The notes under the pieces were generated by a model. The model did no database searches, had not been told where the DNA came from, and saw only the letters and a list, made by a program, of their open reading frames with translations. A stretch of DNA of 64,000 nucleotides, taken from contig CANGEP010000001.1 in assembly GCA_947452905.1 (NCBI GenBank), positions 310,001 to 374,000 on the forward strand, in the 5' to 3' direction. Source of the DNA: Bacteroidota bacterium (GTDB taxonomy: Bacteria; Bacteroidota; Bacteroidia; Chitinophagales; Chitinophagaceae). Positions 16,513-23,771 of the stretch are shown here, piece after piece. The first letter of the stretch is position 1. Every line of letters begins with the position of its first letter. The translations under genes were made by a program, and so were the position numbers.

Positions 16513-17595
16513 TTATAATTCAATTAATTGATAACTTTTTAAATGAGTTCCTAGCAAATTAGCTACCCTTTCCTTATGGGTGTCCGTAATAAAAACTTGA
16601 CCATCTGTATGATTACTTACCCAATCCAATAGATGAATCATTCTTTGGGCATCTAATTTTTCAAATATATCATCTAATAACAAAATAGGAGAAAAGTGCT
16701 TATGTTCTTTAATCAATTCCCATTCCGCCAGTCTGATGGCAAATAATAAACTTTTTCTTTGCCCTTGTGAGGCTTCTTGCTTGAATGATTGTTCCTGAAT
16801 GGTTATTATTAAATCATCTCTATGTACACCCACACTTGTTCTTTGCACAAATTTATCTTTGGTAATAGACTGCGCCAATAAAGTTTTAAAGTCTCCATTT
16901 TGTAAGGGTGATTGATATTGTATATTTATTTGATCATCTTGACCTGCAATATTGTTATACAATTTTTTAATCTTAGGTAGATACTGAGCAATTAAATTGG
17001 TTCGATATTTAAAAACTTGCAAGCCTTTTTCAACTAGTTGCTCATTTAATGTTTCTAACAAGGTTTCATCCATTTGCCCAAATTCAGCCGCTTGTTTTAA
17101 TAAAGTATTTCTCTGTGCTAATATTTTGTTGTACTGTATTAAATTGCTCAAATAACTCGGATACATTTGAGACAATAAACTATCCATTAGTTTTCTTCTT
17201 TCTTCACTTAAACCGGTTATTATGCCTACATCATCTGGAGCTATCATAACGCAGGGTATACGGCCAATATGTTGAGATAACTTAGCATAAGCATCTTGAT
17301 TATAATAAAATTCTTTTTTTAAATTTTCTCTGACAATACAAGTTATGGGGATTTGTTCATTTTGTATAATATATTGTCCTTCAATCCTTAAACCTTGGTA
17401 TCCATGATGTACATTTTGTGCATCTGGTCGATTAAAATAAGATTTAGTAAAAGACAAATAATAGATAGCGTCTAACACATTGGTTTTCCCTTTTCCATTG
17501 GCTCCAACAATACCAATGATACGATCCGTAAAATGTAATTCTTGGGAAACATAGTTTCTAAATTGTACTAAGCTTAACTGTGTTAATTGAACCAT
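16513..17595 (-). CDS. recF: DNA replication/repair protein RecF
   Basis: 360 residues, an SMC-like ATPase of normal length. Walker A is GANGKGKT (31-38), the signature region is SQGQRKSLLFAIRLAEW (near 275), and Walker B is ILLLDDIFEKLD (near 305). RecF loads RecA at single-strand gaps with RecO and RecR in the cytoplasm. The N-terminal LSLVQFRNY and the downstream dciA support the assignment. Immediately upstream of the ATG the minus strand reads GAAATTTG then 4 nt, a one-mismatch -7 box with almost no leader. No dnaA or dnaN is adjacent, so this is not the classical oriC cluster. Confidence 0.95.
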   Translation of the reverse strand: MVQLTQLSLVQFRNYVSQELHFTDRIIGIVGANGKGKTNVLDAIYYLSFTKSYFNRPDAQNVHHGYQGLRIEGQYIIQNEQIPITCIVRENLKKEFYYNQDAYAKLSQHIGRIPCVMIAPDDVGIITGLSEERRKLMDSLLSQMYPSYLSNLIQYNKILAQRNTLLKQAAEFGQMDETLLETLNEQLVEKGLQVFKYRTNLIAQYLPKIKKLYNNIAGQDDQINIQYQSPLQNGDFKTLLAQSITKDKFVQRTSVGVHRDDLIITIQEQSFKQEASQGQRKSLLFAIRLAEWELIKEHKHFSPILLLDDIFEKLDAQRMIHLLDWVSNHTDGQVFITDTHKERVANLLGTHLKSYQLIEL

Positions 17596-17643
17596 GGTGC
17601 AAATTTCGAGAAAAGAATGTAATTTTATTGAAAATTAATAGGA

Positions 17644-18168
17644 ATGACCCTAATTAGTGAACAACAACTTCCAAGTATCGTAAAACGTTTAGCTCATCAA
17701 ATTTTGGAGACCTATCCAGGTTTGAACAATGCTGTAATAGTAGGTTTGCAACCTAGAGGTGTGTTTTTGAGTGATCGAATTGTAGCTGCTTTATTAAAAG
17801 AGTTACCAGCAGAACAGGTGGTATATGGAAAATTGGATATTACTTTTTATAGAGATGATATACGTAGAGAGCTGCATTTAGCCACACAAACCGATTTGCC
17901 CTTTAGTATTGAAGGAAAAACGGTTATTTTAATTGATGATGTATTATTTACAGGGCGTACCATTAGGGCTGCTTTGGATGCCTTGTTATCCTTTGGTCGT
18001 CCTTCAAAAGTGAGCCTATGTGTACTTGTAGACCGAAAACCAAGTAGAGAATTACCTATACAACCCGATTTTTCAGGTAAAGAAATGGACGCCTTAACCC
18101 CTTTAAAAGTAAAAGTGAGATGGAAAGAAAATGATGGTGTTGATGATGTAATTTTATTGGGAGAATAA
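17644..18168 (+). CDS. pyrR: Bifunctional pyrimidine operon regulator/uracil phosphoribosyltransferase PyrR
   Basis: 174 residues of a type I phosphoribosyltransferase. The PRPP loop is VILIDDVLFTGRTIRAAL (about 97-114), and VGLQPRGVFLSDRI plus LCVLVDRKPSRELPI match PyrR. In Bacillus PyrR binds pyr mRNA to cause attenuation and has weak UPRTase activity; I see no attenuator-like hairpin between pyrR and pyrB, so RNA binding here is uncertain. It stands 42 nt before pyrB, which also has its own promoter-like box, and is divergent from recF. Confidence 0.93.
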   Translation: MTLISEQQLPSIVKRLAHQILETYPGLNNAVIVGLQPRGVFLSDRIVAALLKELPAEQVVYGKLDITFYRDDIRRELHLATQTDLPFSIEGKTVILIDDVLFTGRTIRAALDALLSFGRPSKVSLCVLVDRKPSRELPIQPDFSGKEMDALTPLKVKVRWKENDGVDDVILLGE

Positions 18169-18195
18169 GGTTATGGTTAGTTGAAAAAAATATAT

Positions 18196-18203
18196 TAATT
18201 TTG
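18196..18203 (+). promoter_or_regulatory. Putative -7 box of pyrB, near-leaderless
   Basis: TAATTTTG is an exact TAnnTTTG match ending 7 nt before the pyrB ATG, within the 42-nt pyrR-pyrB gap. This suggests pyrB can be transcribed independently of pyrR. No TTTG lies at the expected -33 distance. Confidence 0.45.
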
Positions 18204-18210
18204 TTTTTTA

Positions 18211-19143
18211 ATGGCACTATCTACCAAACATCTTCTTGGTATCAAAGACCTCAAAACCGAGGACATTCAACTTATTTTATCTACCGCAGGTCAATTTAAA
18301 GAAGTTTTACAGCGACCCGTAAAAAAGGTTCCTACCTTAAGAGACGTTACTATCGTTAATTTATTTTACGAAAACTCTACTAGAACTAGAATCTCTTTTG
18401 AACTAGCAGAAAGGCGCTTATCGGCTGATGTAGTAAACTTTACGGTTTCTAATTCCTCCGCAGCTAAAGGGGAAACCTTATTAGATACCGTAAATAATAT
18501 TTTAAGCATGAAAGTAGATATGGTGGTGATGCGCCATAGCGCTTCTGGTGCCCCTCATTATTTAGCAAAACATATAGACGCAGCAATTATTAATGCTGGA
18601 GATGGGATTAATGAACACCCCACACAAGCTTTATTGGATGCTTTTTCGATACAAGAAAAACATGGAAAATTAGAAGGCTTAAAAGTGGCCATCATTGGTG
18701 ATATAATGCATAGTAGAGTGGCTTTAAGTAATATTTATTTGCTCAAAAAAATGGGTGCCGAAGTGATGGTTTCAGGGCCACCCACTTTAATCCCTAATTA
18801 TTTACAAGAAGCCATGGACATTAGAGTCGAATATAATATTGATAAAGCATTGGCTTGGTGTGACGTAGCCAATGTGTTAAGGATACAATTAGAACGCCAA
18901 AATCAGCCTTTATTTTCCTCTTTAAGGGAATATAATCTGGCATATGGGATAACTAAAAACCGATTGGACAAATTAGATAAACAAATCACCATAATGCATC
19001 CTGGACCTATCAATAGAGGGGTAGAATTAGATAGTGATGTGGCAGATAGTCAACAATCCATTATCTTAGATCAGGTAGAAAATGGAGTTGCCGTAAGAAT
19101 GGCATGCTTATATTTACTAACCGGTCGCAGTAATCCAGCTTAA
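18211..19143 (+). CDS. pyrB: Aspartate carbamoyltransferase catalytic subunit
   Basis: 310 residues, normal for the catalytic chain. The carbamoyl-phosphate loop is ENSTRTR (54-60), the SSAAKGETLLDT loop (82-93) supplies the neighbouring-subunit Ser/Lys, NEHPTQALLD (134-143) holds the catalytic His, and IMHPGPINRGVE is the aspartate-binding region. It makes N-carbamoyl-L-aspartate, the first committed pyrimidine step. No pyrI regulatory chain is adjacent. Enzymes of this class can need a dihydroorotase-like partner for assembly; the inactive homologue at 2859 is a candidate. coaD follows after 2 nt. Confidence 0.96.
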   Translation: MALSTKHLLGIKDLKTEDIQLILSTAGQFKEVLQRPVKKVPTLRDVTIVNLFYENSTRTRISFELAERRLSADVVNFTVSNSSAAKGETLLDTVNNILSMKVDMVVMRHSASGAPHYLAKHIDAAIINAGDGINEHPTQALLDAFSIQEKHGKLEGLKVAIIGDIMHSRVALSNIYLLKKMGAEVMVSGPPTLIPNYLQEAMDIRVEYNIDKALAWCDVANVLRIQLERQNQPLFSSLREYNLAYGITKNRLDKLDKQITIMHPGPINRGVELDSDVADSQQSIILDQVENGVAVRMACLYLLTGRSNPA

Positions 19144-19145
19144 TT

Positions 19146-19619
19146 ATGGAAAGAATTTGCTTATTCCCAGGTACTTTTGATCCAGTAACATTGGGGCATA
19201 TCGATATTATAGATCGTTCACTTCCTTTGTTTGATAAAGTAGTGGTAGGGATTGGTATTAATTCCATAAAGAATCCCATGTTTTCAGCAGATCAGAGAAA
19301 AGCCTGGTTCAAAGAAATCTATAAAAATCAACCTAAAGTAGAGGTCGCTGTTTACGATGGATTAACAGTAAAATTTTGTGAATCTATCAATGCCCATTTT
19401 ATTTTAAGGGGTATTCGCTATGTAAGTGATTTTGAATATGAGAAAACAATTGCTGATGCCAATCGTACAATGGATCGTACCATCGAGACAATTTTTTTAA
19501 CAGGGGAGCCTAAATATACTTCAGTGGCATCTACAATTGTTAGAGATATTATTAAAAATGGAGGAGATGCTTCTCCTTTTTTACCTCAAGCTGTGATAAA
19601 TACGCTAGCTAGTAAATAA
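19146..19619 (+). CDS. coaD: Phosphopantetheine adenylyltransferase
   Basis: 157 residues. The nucleotidyltransferase motif is FPGTFDPVTLGHIDII with TLGH at 15-18, followed by RGIRYVSDFEYE (substrate loop) and STIVRDIIKNGG near the C-terminus, all diagnostic of CoaD. It adenylates 4'-phosphopantetheine in coenzyme A synthesis. It begins 2 nt after the pyrB stop and is thus probably co-transcribed with pyrB; its stop lies 3 nt from the convergent Nudix gene. Confidence 0.96.
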   Translation: MERICLFPGTFDPVTLGHIDIIDRSLPLFDKVVVGIGINSIKNPMFSADQRKAWFKEIYKNQPKVEVAVYDGLTVKFCESINAHFILRGIRYVSDFEYEKTIADANRTMDRTIETIFLTGEPKYTSVASTIVRDIIKNGGDASPFLPQAVINTLASK

Positions 19620-19622
19620 TTT

Positions 19623-20048
19623 TTACCCTTTATTTATCATAACTCTATAGGCTTCTATTACTTCGATGATATTGGGGTAGGTATTTTCTAAACAATGCCT
19701 AGCTTTATCAATGCTAAACCATTCAATTTTTTCTATATCTTCTGTAATTTGAGGGATACCATTTTGTTCATTTGGGATGGTCATATGAAACCAATAGCTT
19801 CGTTTAATTACCTCTTCTTGTAAATATTTATCAAAATAGGTATGATTGGTAAAACATAACATTCCATGTAATTGAATGTTATCAATGCCTGTTTCTTCTT
19901 GTACTTCTCTTATAGCACAAGTTTGAATGGTTTCTCCATCATCCAGTTTACCCTTTGGTAAATCCCAAAAACCACGTCTAAAAATCCATAATATTTCACC
20001 TTTTGGGTTAGTTACAAGGCCACCAGCAGCTATTATTTGTTTGGGCAT
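19623..20048 (-). CDS. Nudix hydrolase
   Basis: 141 residues with a complete Nudix box, GKLDDGETIQTCAIREVQEETGI (GxxxxxE-x7-REUxEExGU; about 32-54). The protein starts MPKQIIAAGGLVTNPKGEILWI, a layout shared with MutT/Ap4A-type pyrophosphatases of Bacteroidota. The probable activity is Mg-dependent hydrolysis of a nucleoside-diphosphate-linked compound or Ap4A; the substrate is not predictable from the sequence. It is divergent from pyrE with an 81-nt gap. Confidence 0.88.
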   Translation of the reverse strand: MPKQIIAAGGLVTNPKGEILWIFRRGFWDLPKGKLDDGETIQTCAIREVQEETGIDNIQLHGMLCFTNHTYFDKYLQEEVIKRSYWFHMTIPNEQNGIPQITEDIEKIEWFSIDKARHCLENTYPNIIEVIEAYRVMINKG

Positions 20049-20129
20049 AAAAATGTGTATAGTATTTAGTAACTCTTGTGTAATTTCTTGTTTTTAGCCT
20101 TTAAATTCGCACCATAAGAACATTTACCC

Positions 20130-20759
20130 ATGACTAACGAAAAAGCTGTTGCAGAAAAATTACTTCAAGTTGGTGCTGTAAAATTAAGCCCAAATAATCC
20201 ATTTACATGGGCTAGTGGTTGGAAAAGTCCAATTTATTGTGATAATCGTAAGGTTCTATCTTTCCCTTATGTCCGTGACTTTATAAAAAGTGAAATGTGT
20301 AATGTGATTTTTGAAAAGTTTGATGGTGCTGATATGTTAGCTGGGGTAGCCACTGCAGGAATTCCATGGGGTGCCATGGCTGCTGATCAGTTAAAACTAC
20401 CTTATATATATGTGAGACCTAAACCCAAAGAACATGGTTTAGGTAATCAAATCGAAGGGGCAGTTAGTACAACTAATAAAATATTGGTTATTGAGGATTT
20501 AATATCTACCGGTAAAAGTAGTTTGCAAGTAGTTGATGTATTAAGAAATGCAGGCTTGGAAGTAGTTGGCATGGTTTCCATCTTTAATTATGGATTTTCT
20601 CTTGCTGAGGAAGCTTTTAAAGCTGCTGGCGTTCCTTATCAATCTTTAACAAATTATGCTAGTTTAATTGAATTGGCTGTTGAAAAAGGAGATATTGATG
20701 CATCCACTCAAAATACACTTATGCAGTGGCGAGAAAGCCCCTCTACTTGGGTACCCTAA
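20130..20759 (+). CDS. pyrE: Orotate phosphoribosyltransferase
   Basis: 209 residues. Family marks are the N-terminal FTWASGWKSPIYCDNRKVLS block, VATAGIPWGAMAADQL, YVRPKPKEHGLGNQIEG (the mobile loop with catalytic Lys and His) and the PRPP motif VIEDLISTGKSS. It converts orotate and PRPP to OMP. The promoter region has TAAATTCG (one mismatch to TAnnTTTG) at 20102-20109. It lies about 0.5 kb after the pyrR-pyrB-coaD cluster, separated by the Nudix gene on the other strand. Confidence 0.95.
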   Translation: MTNEKAVAEKLLQVGAVKLSPNNPFTWASGWKSPIYCDNRKVLSFPYVRDFIKSEMCNVIFEKFDGADMLAGVATAGIPWGAMAADQLKLPYIYVRPKPKEHGLGNQIEGAVSTTNKILVIEDLISTGKSSLQVVDVLRNAGLEVVGMVSIFNYGFSLAEEAFKAAGVPYQSLTNYASLIELAVEKGDIDASTQNTLMQWRESPSTWVP

Positions 20760-20765
20760 AAAAAC

Positions 20766-21236
20766 TTATTTCATCGATTTTAAAGCCTCTTTTAAATTCA
20801 ATTTTTGTTCTGTTTTAAAGGCTATAGGTACTTGTTTTGTGAAAAATCCTTTTGTGAGCGTTGCATTACCTTTTACTTCCACCTTCATTGGATTATTCAT
20901 TAATATATCAACACTATTTTTTAATAGTTTAGAAAGTTCAATTTCCATTTTTGCTGGCAATTCAAAATTACTACTAGCTGGTATAATAAAATCTTGATGT
21001 AAATGGTATTCTGTTAATGCTTGATCATTAATATAAATAATACAATCTAATTGTTTTAAAGTTAACCCAAAATTGTTGGGATTATAATATTCAAAATTAG
21101 CATTAACAAGATTTTTCCCAAAACTTGCTTTTTCCAATTGTATGGATTTGATTCCTTTAAAGTCAAATGATTTAGGGTTTGAACAACTTGCTAAAACCAA
21201 CAAAAAAGCCATCAAGAATATATTTGTGAATTTCAT
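20766..21236 (-). CDS. LEA14-like (LEA type 2) lipoprotein
   Basis: 156 residues. The leader MKFTNIFLMAFLLVLASC ends in a lipobox with Cys18. The mature part resembles the LEA type 2/WHy beta-sandwich: ANFEYYNPNNFGLTLKQLDCIIYIND followed by FIIPASSNFELPAKMEIE. This is a small envelope lipoprotein of unknown role found widely in Bacteroidota. Immediately before the ATG the minus strand reads GAAATTTG plus 4 nt, the same near-leaderless arrangement as recF. It is divergent from the WbqC-like gene. Confidence 0.78.
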   Translation of the reverse strand: MKFTNIFLMAFLLVLASCSNPKSFDFKGIKSIQLEKASFGKNLVNANFEYYNPNNFGLTLKQLDCIIYINDQALTEYHLHQDFIIPASSNFELPAKMEIELSKLLKNSVDILMNNPMKVEVKGNATLTKGFFTKQVPIAFKTEQKLNLKEALKSMK

Positions 21237-21307
21237 TGTACAAATTTCGTTAAAAATAATAGGTTATTGACGCAACTGAAGATATTTTTACCAAGTATTT
21301 GTTAAAT

Positions 21308-21910
21308 ATGATTCAGCAAACCTATTCTTATTTTGGGAACATTCATGAAATAGATGCCATAATAAAAGATGGTTCGGTGATTTTTATAAAAGACGCTTCT
21401 TTTAGTAAAATGAGTTTTAAAAACAGGATGGTAATTGCCACTGCACAAGGACCACTTCATTTAACCATACCCATAGTCGGGGGAAGAGAACAAAAAACAC
21501 CTATGGATAGCCTTAAAATTGCTTATGATATTCCATGGCAAGAACAACATTATAAAGCCATCATTAGCAATTATAAAAGAGCCCCATTTTTTGAATATTA
21601 TGAAAATAGTTTAGCACAAGTTTACAAAAATAAATCTGTTTATTTAATCGATTTCTTACAGCACTGTCATGCATGGTTACTTCAGCAATTAAAAAATAAT
21701 TGGCAAGTGGAAATTAGCGATAGGATAACAGCTCAAAATAATTTTCAAAAATCCGAGCAAGCGCCTAAAAATTATCATCAATTTGCCCATCACATTAAAT
21801 ACCAACAAGTATTTGAAGATAGAATTGGGTTTTTACCCAATTTGTGTATTCTTGATTTATTGTTCTGTGTAGGAGGGAAACAAGCGGTTCATATTTTAAA
21901 AACTTCTTAA
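21308..21910 (+). CDS. WbqC-like family protein
   Basis: 200 residues from ATG 21308 (an in-frame TTG at 21299 is less likely). The sequence has the family pattern: start with a QTYSYFGNIHEIDAII-type segment, then FSKMSFKNRMVIATAQGPLHLTIPI, KIAYDIPWQEQHYKAI and APFFEYYENSLAQVY, ending with a LCILDLLFCVGG motif. WbqC-like proteins occur in O-antigen and surface-glycan loci, but the chemistry is not established. Its last 15 nt overlap the convergent M56 gene. Confidence 0.85.
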   Translation: MIQQTYSYFGNIHEIDAIIKDGSVIFIKDASFSKMSFKNRMVIATAQGPLHLTIPIVGGREQKTPMDSLKIAYDIPWQEQHYKAIISNYKRAPFFEYYENSLAQVYKNKSVYLIDFLQHCHAWLLQQLKNNWQVEISDRITAQNNFQKSEQAPKNYHQFAHHIKYQQVFEDRIGFLPNLCILDLLFCVGGKQAVHILKTS

Positions 21911-23290
21911 ACTATCCGCTGGGGTAAAAGTACCAGGATGTTTCTTTAAAAAGGCTTTAGCCCATTTATCATATTGCATCATCTGTTCCCATTCTTTAGA
22001 ATTCATTAAATAATCGTAGGCTTCTTTTTCGTCAGCTACTTTCTCTAATTTTTCGCGAAGAATTTCTTTCTTTAAAGCATAATTTTTTACAATGCTTTGT
22101 ACTATTAATTTTTCGGCAATATCGTATTCTAAAGAATCATTATCTTGTTCATAGGAGGCAAAATGTGCTGGATTTTCGTGTTCCTTAATCCATTGAGCAG
22201 TTTCATTTACCAAATTATTATAGGAAGGTGCCTTAAAAGCTAATTCGTATTTAACTATAATAGGTGTTTTAGGCACCTGCTTTTTATGATTGCTTAAATG
22301 CTTTATTATGGGTTTAGCGCTTTCAAATTTAGTAAAACGCGCCATGGAGGTGGTTAATGTATTTAACACTTTTTTATTTTCTTTGTGGGGTTGCACATTT
22401 AAGAAAACAAAGAGCACCATTAGTACCGTTAGGAAAATGGGGAATACATTAATAAATTTCTTTTTACTATTTATTTTGTTCATAAACTGTATCCTTTCCA
22501 TTAATTCATTTGTAGTATTAATGGCGGACATGGTAAATGGAAGCGAACTTTTAATTGTATTAACAGTAGCTAAATGATATAAGGTTTTTGTATATGATAA
22601 GGGCTCTTGTGTAATTTTAACAACATTTTCATCGGCTATGATCTCTCTTTGTAAATTAATTTCTTTTTTAAAATAATAAGAGAATGGATTAAAAAATAAT
22701 ACACTATGAATAAGCTCCAATAACAAATTGAATAAATAATCATGATGAATAATATGTGCTAATTCATGCAGTAATATTAATTTAATTTCCTGTGTACTTA
22801 ATTGGTTAAGTACCGAAATAGGCAATAATATAATGGGCTCTATAAATCCTAAAGTAATGGGAGAAACTATTTTATCACTATAGCCTATTTTTAAATTTTT
22901 TGGTAGTTGAATATAAAACTCATTTAATTGCGATTGCCAATAAAGGTTGTCATTTAAATTAACCGAATTTTTGATTTGTATGGTTTGTTTTAATTGTACT
23001 GCCCATCGAATTAAATAAATACCCAATAAAATACAATAAAGTATCCCAACTATTGGTAATAAAGAGTAGGAGAGCGATGCTGATATGAAATAGGTGGTGT
23101 TGGTATTGGGGTTAATAATTGAAAAAATAAAAAATAAACCTCCAACTACTTGATAGAAAATTGCACTACTATATAAAATAGTAGGAAGATTTACAGCAAG
23201 TTTACCCAACTGATACAATAAACATAAAATAGCCATAAAACCAATATTATTGATGATGGCTGCTGGAATATTTGAAAATAAAGACATCAT
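21896..23290 (-). CDS. M56 family (BlaR1/MecR1-like) membrane metallopeptidase
   Basis: 464 residues. Several N-terminal membrane helices (about 10-30, 36-60, 70-97) precede a cytosolic gluzincin domain with HELAH at 175-179 in LILLHELAHIIHHDY, and a further helix near 283-303. The C-terminal 160 residues are soluble, charged and lack a penicillin-binding sensor domain. Proteases of this family cut their partner BlaI-type repressor on receiving a signal. The gene overlaps the BlaI gene by one base (TAATG), so the pair is translated together. The signal is unknown; the absent PBP domain argues against beta-lactam sensing. Confidence 0.9.
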   Translation of the reverse strand: MMSLFSNIPAAIINNIGFMAILCLLYQLGKLAVNLPTILYSSAIFYQVVGGLFFIFSIINPNTNTTYFISASLSYSLLPIVGILYCILLGIYLIRWAVQLKQTIQIKNSVNLNDNLYWQSQLNEFYIQLPKNLKIGYSDKIVSPITLGFIEPIILLPISVLNQLSTQEIKLILLHELAHIIHHDYLFNLLLELIHSVLFFNPFSYYFKKEINLQREIIADENVVKITQEPLSYTKTLYHLATVNTIKSSLPFTMSAINTTNELMERIQFMNKINSKKKFINVFPIFLTVLMVLFVFLNVQPHKENKKVLNTLTTSMARFTKFESAKPIIKHLSNHKKQVPKTPIIVKYELAFKAPSYNNLVNETAQWIKEHENPAHFASYEQDNDSLEYDIAEKLIVQSIVKNYALKKEILREKLEKVADEKEAYDYLMNSKEWEQMMQYDKWAKAFLKKHPGTFTPADSLRSF

Positions 23291-23667
23291 TATTTGCCTT
23301 CTAATTTTTCAATTAAATTTTTGATAGCGGATAATTCTTCATCAGAGGGTTGATGATTTCCTAAGGCTTGCAATACTAACTCAGATGAATTCCCACTAAA
23401 CAATGTTCGTATCATTTTACTAACATAATGCTCTTGCGCTTTTTCTTTCGCAAAACTAGGGGTGTAAATATGTGTTTTTGCTGTTTCATTTCGAGAAACC
23501 AATCCTTTTTCATGCATTATTTGCATGAGTTTAAGTGTGGTAGTATAACCCACTTCTTTGGTAAGATGTACAATTTCATGTACTTCACGAACAGTGGCTG
23601 ACTCTTTATCCCAAAGGATACTTAAAATTTCTAGTTCACTTTCGGTAGTCTTGAATGTCTTACTCAT
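23290..23667 (-). CDS. BlaI/MecI/CopY family transcriptional repressor
   Basis: 125 residues with the family's winged-helix layout: TESELEILSILWDKESATVREVHEIV, a GYTTTLKLMQIMHEKGLVSR recognition region, then a C-terminal dimerisation helix containing LEGK at the end. In known systems the repressor is cleaved by its M56 partner, encoded directly downstream here. A strong array of inverted half-sites at 23672-23700, starting 5 nt upstream of the ATG, is the probable autoregulatory operator. Confidence 0.93.
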   Translation of the reverse strand: MSKTFKTTESELEILSILWDKESATVREVHEIVHLTKEVGYTTTLKLMQIMHEKGLVSRNETAKTHIYTPSFAKEKAQEHYVSKMIRTLFSGNSSELVLQALGNHQPSDEELSAIKNLIEKLEGK

Positions 23668-23671
23668 AGTA

Positions 23672-23700
23672 TTACGATTGTATTCGTAAGCAATCTACGA
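23672..23700. promoter_or_regulatory. Putative BlaI operator: three alternating half-sites at 12-bp steps
   Basis: TTACGA (23672-23677) and TCGTAA (23684-23689) form a perfect inverted repeat around 6 bp. A third half-site, TACGA (23696-23700), pairs with TCGTA (23684-23688). Half-sites therefore begin at 72, 84 and 96. The position right before the blaI ATG fits autorepression by the encoded dimer. Confidence 0.7.
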
Positions 23701-23716
23701 AAAACAGGGAAATAAC

Positions 23717-23748
23717 AAAAAAACCCCCTGAAAAAATCAGAGGGTTTT
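23717..23748 (-). terminator. Rho-independent terminator of hppA
   Basis: On the minus strand the stem CCCTCTGA/TCAGGGGG with a T-rich loop is followed by seven T. It lies 24 nt past the hppA stop. Confidence 0.88.
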
Positions 23749-23771
23749 ATGTTAAAATTTATTAAAAAGAA

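Noticed and set aside
16210-17595. recF-dciA region as part of the replication origin
   Set aside because: No dnaA, dnaN or gyrB is adjacent and no cluster of DnaA boxes is visible.
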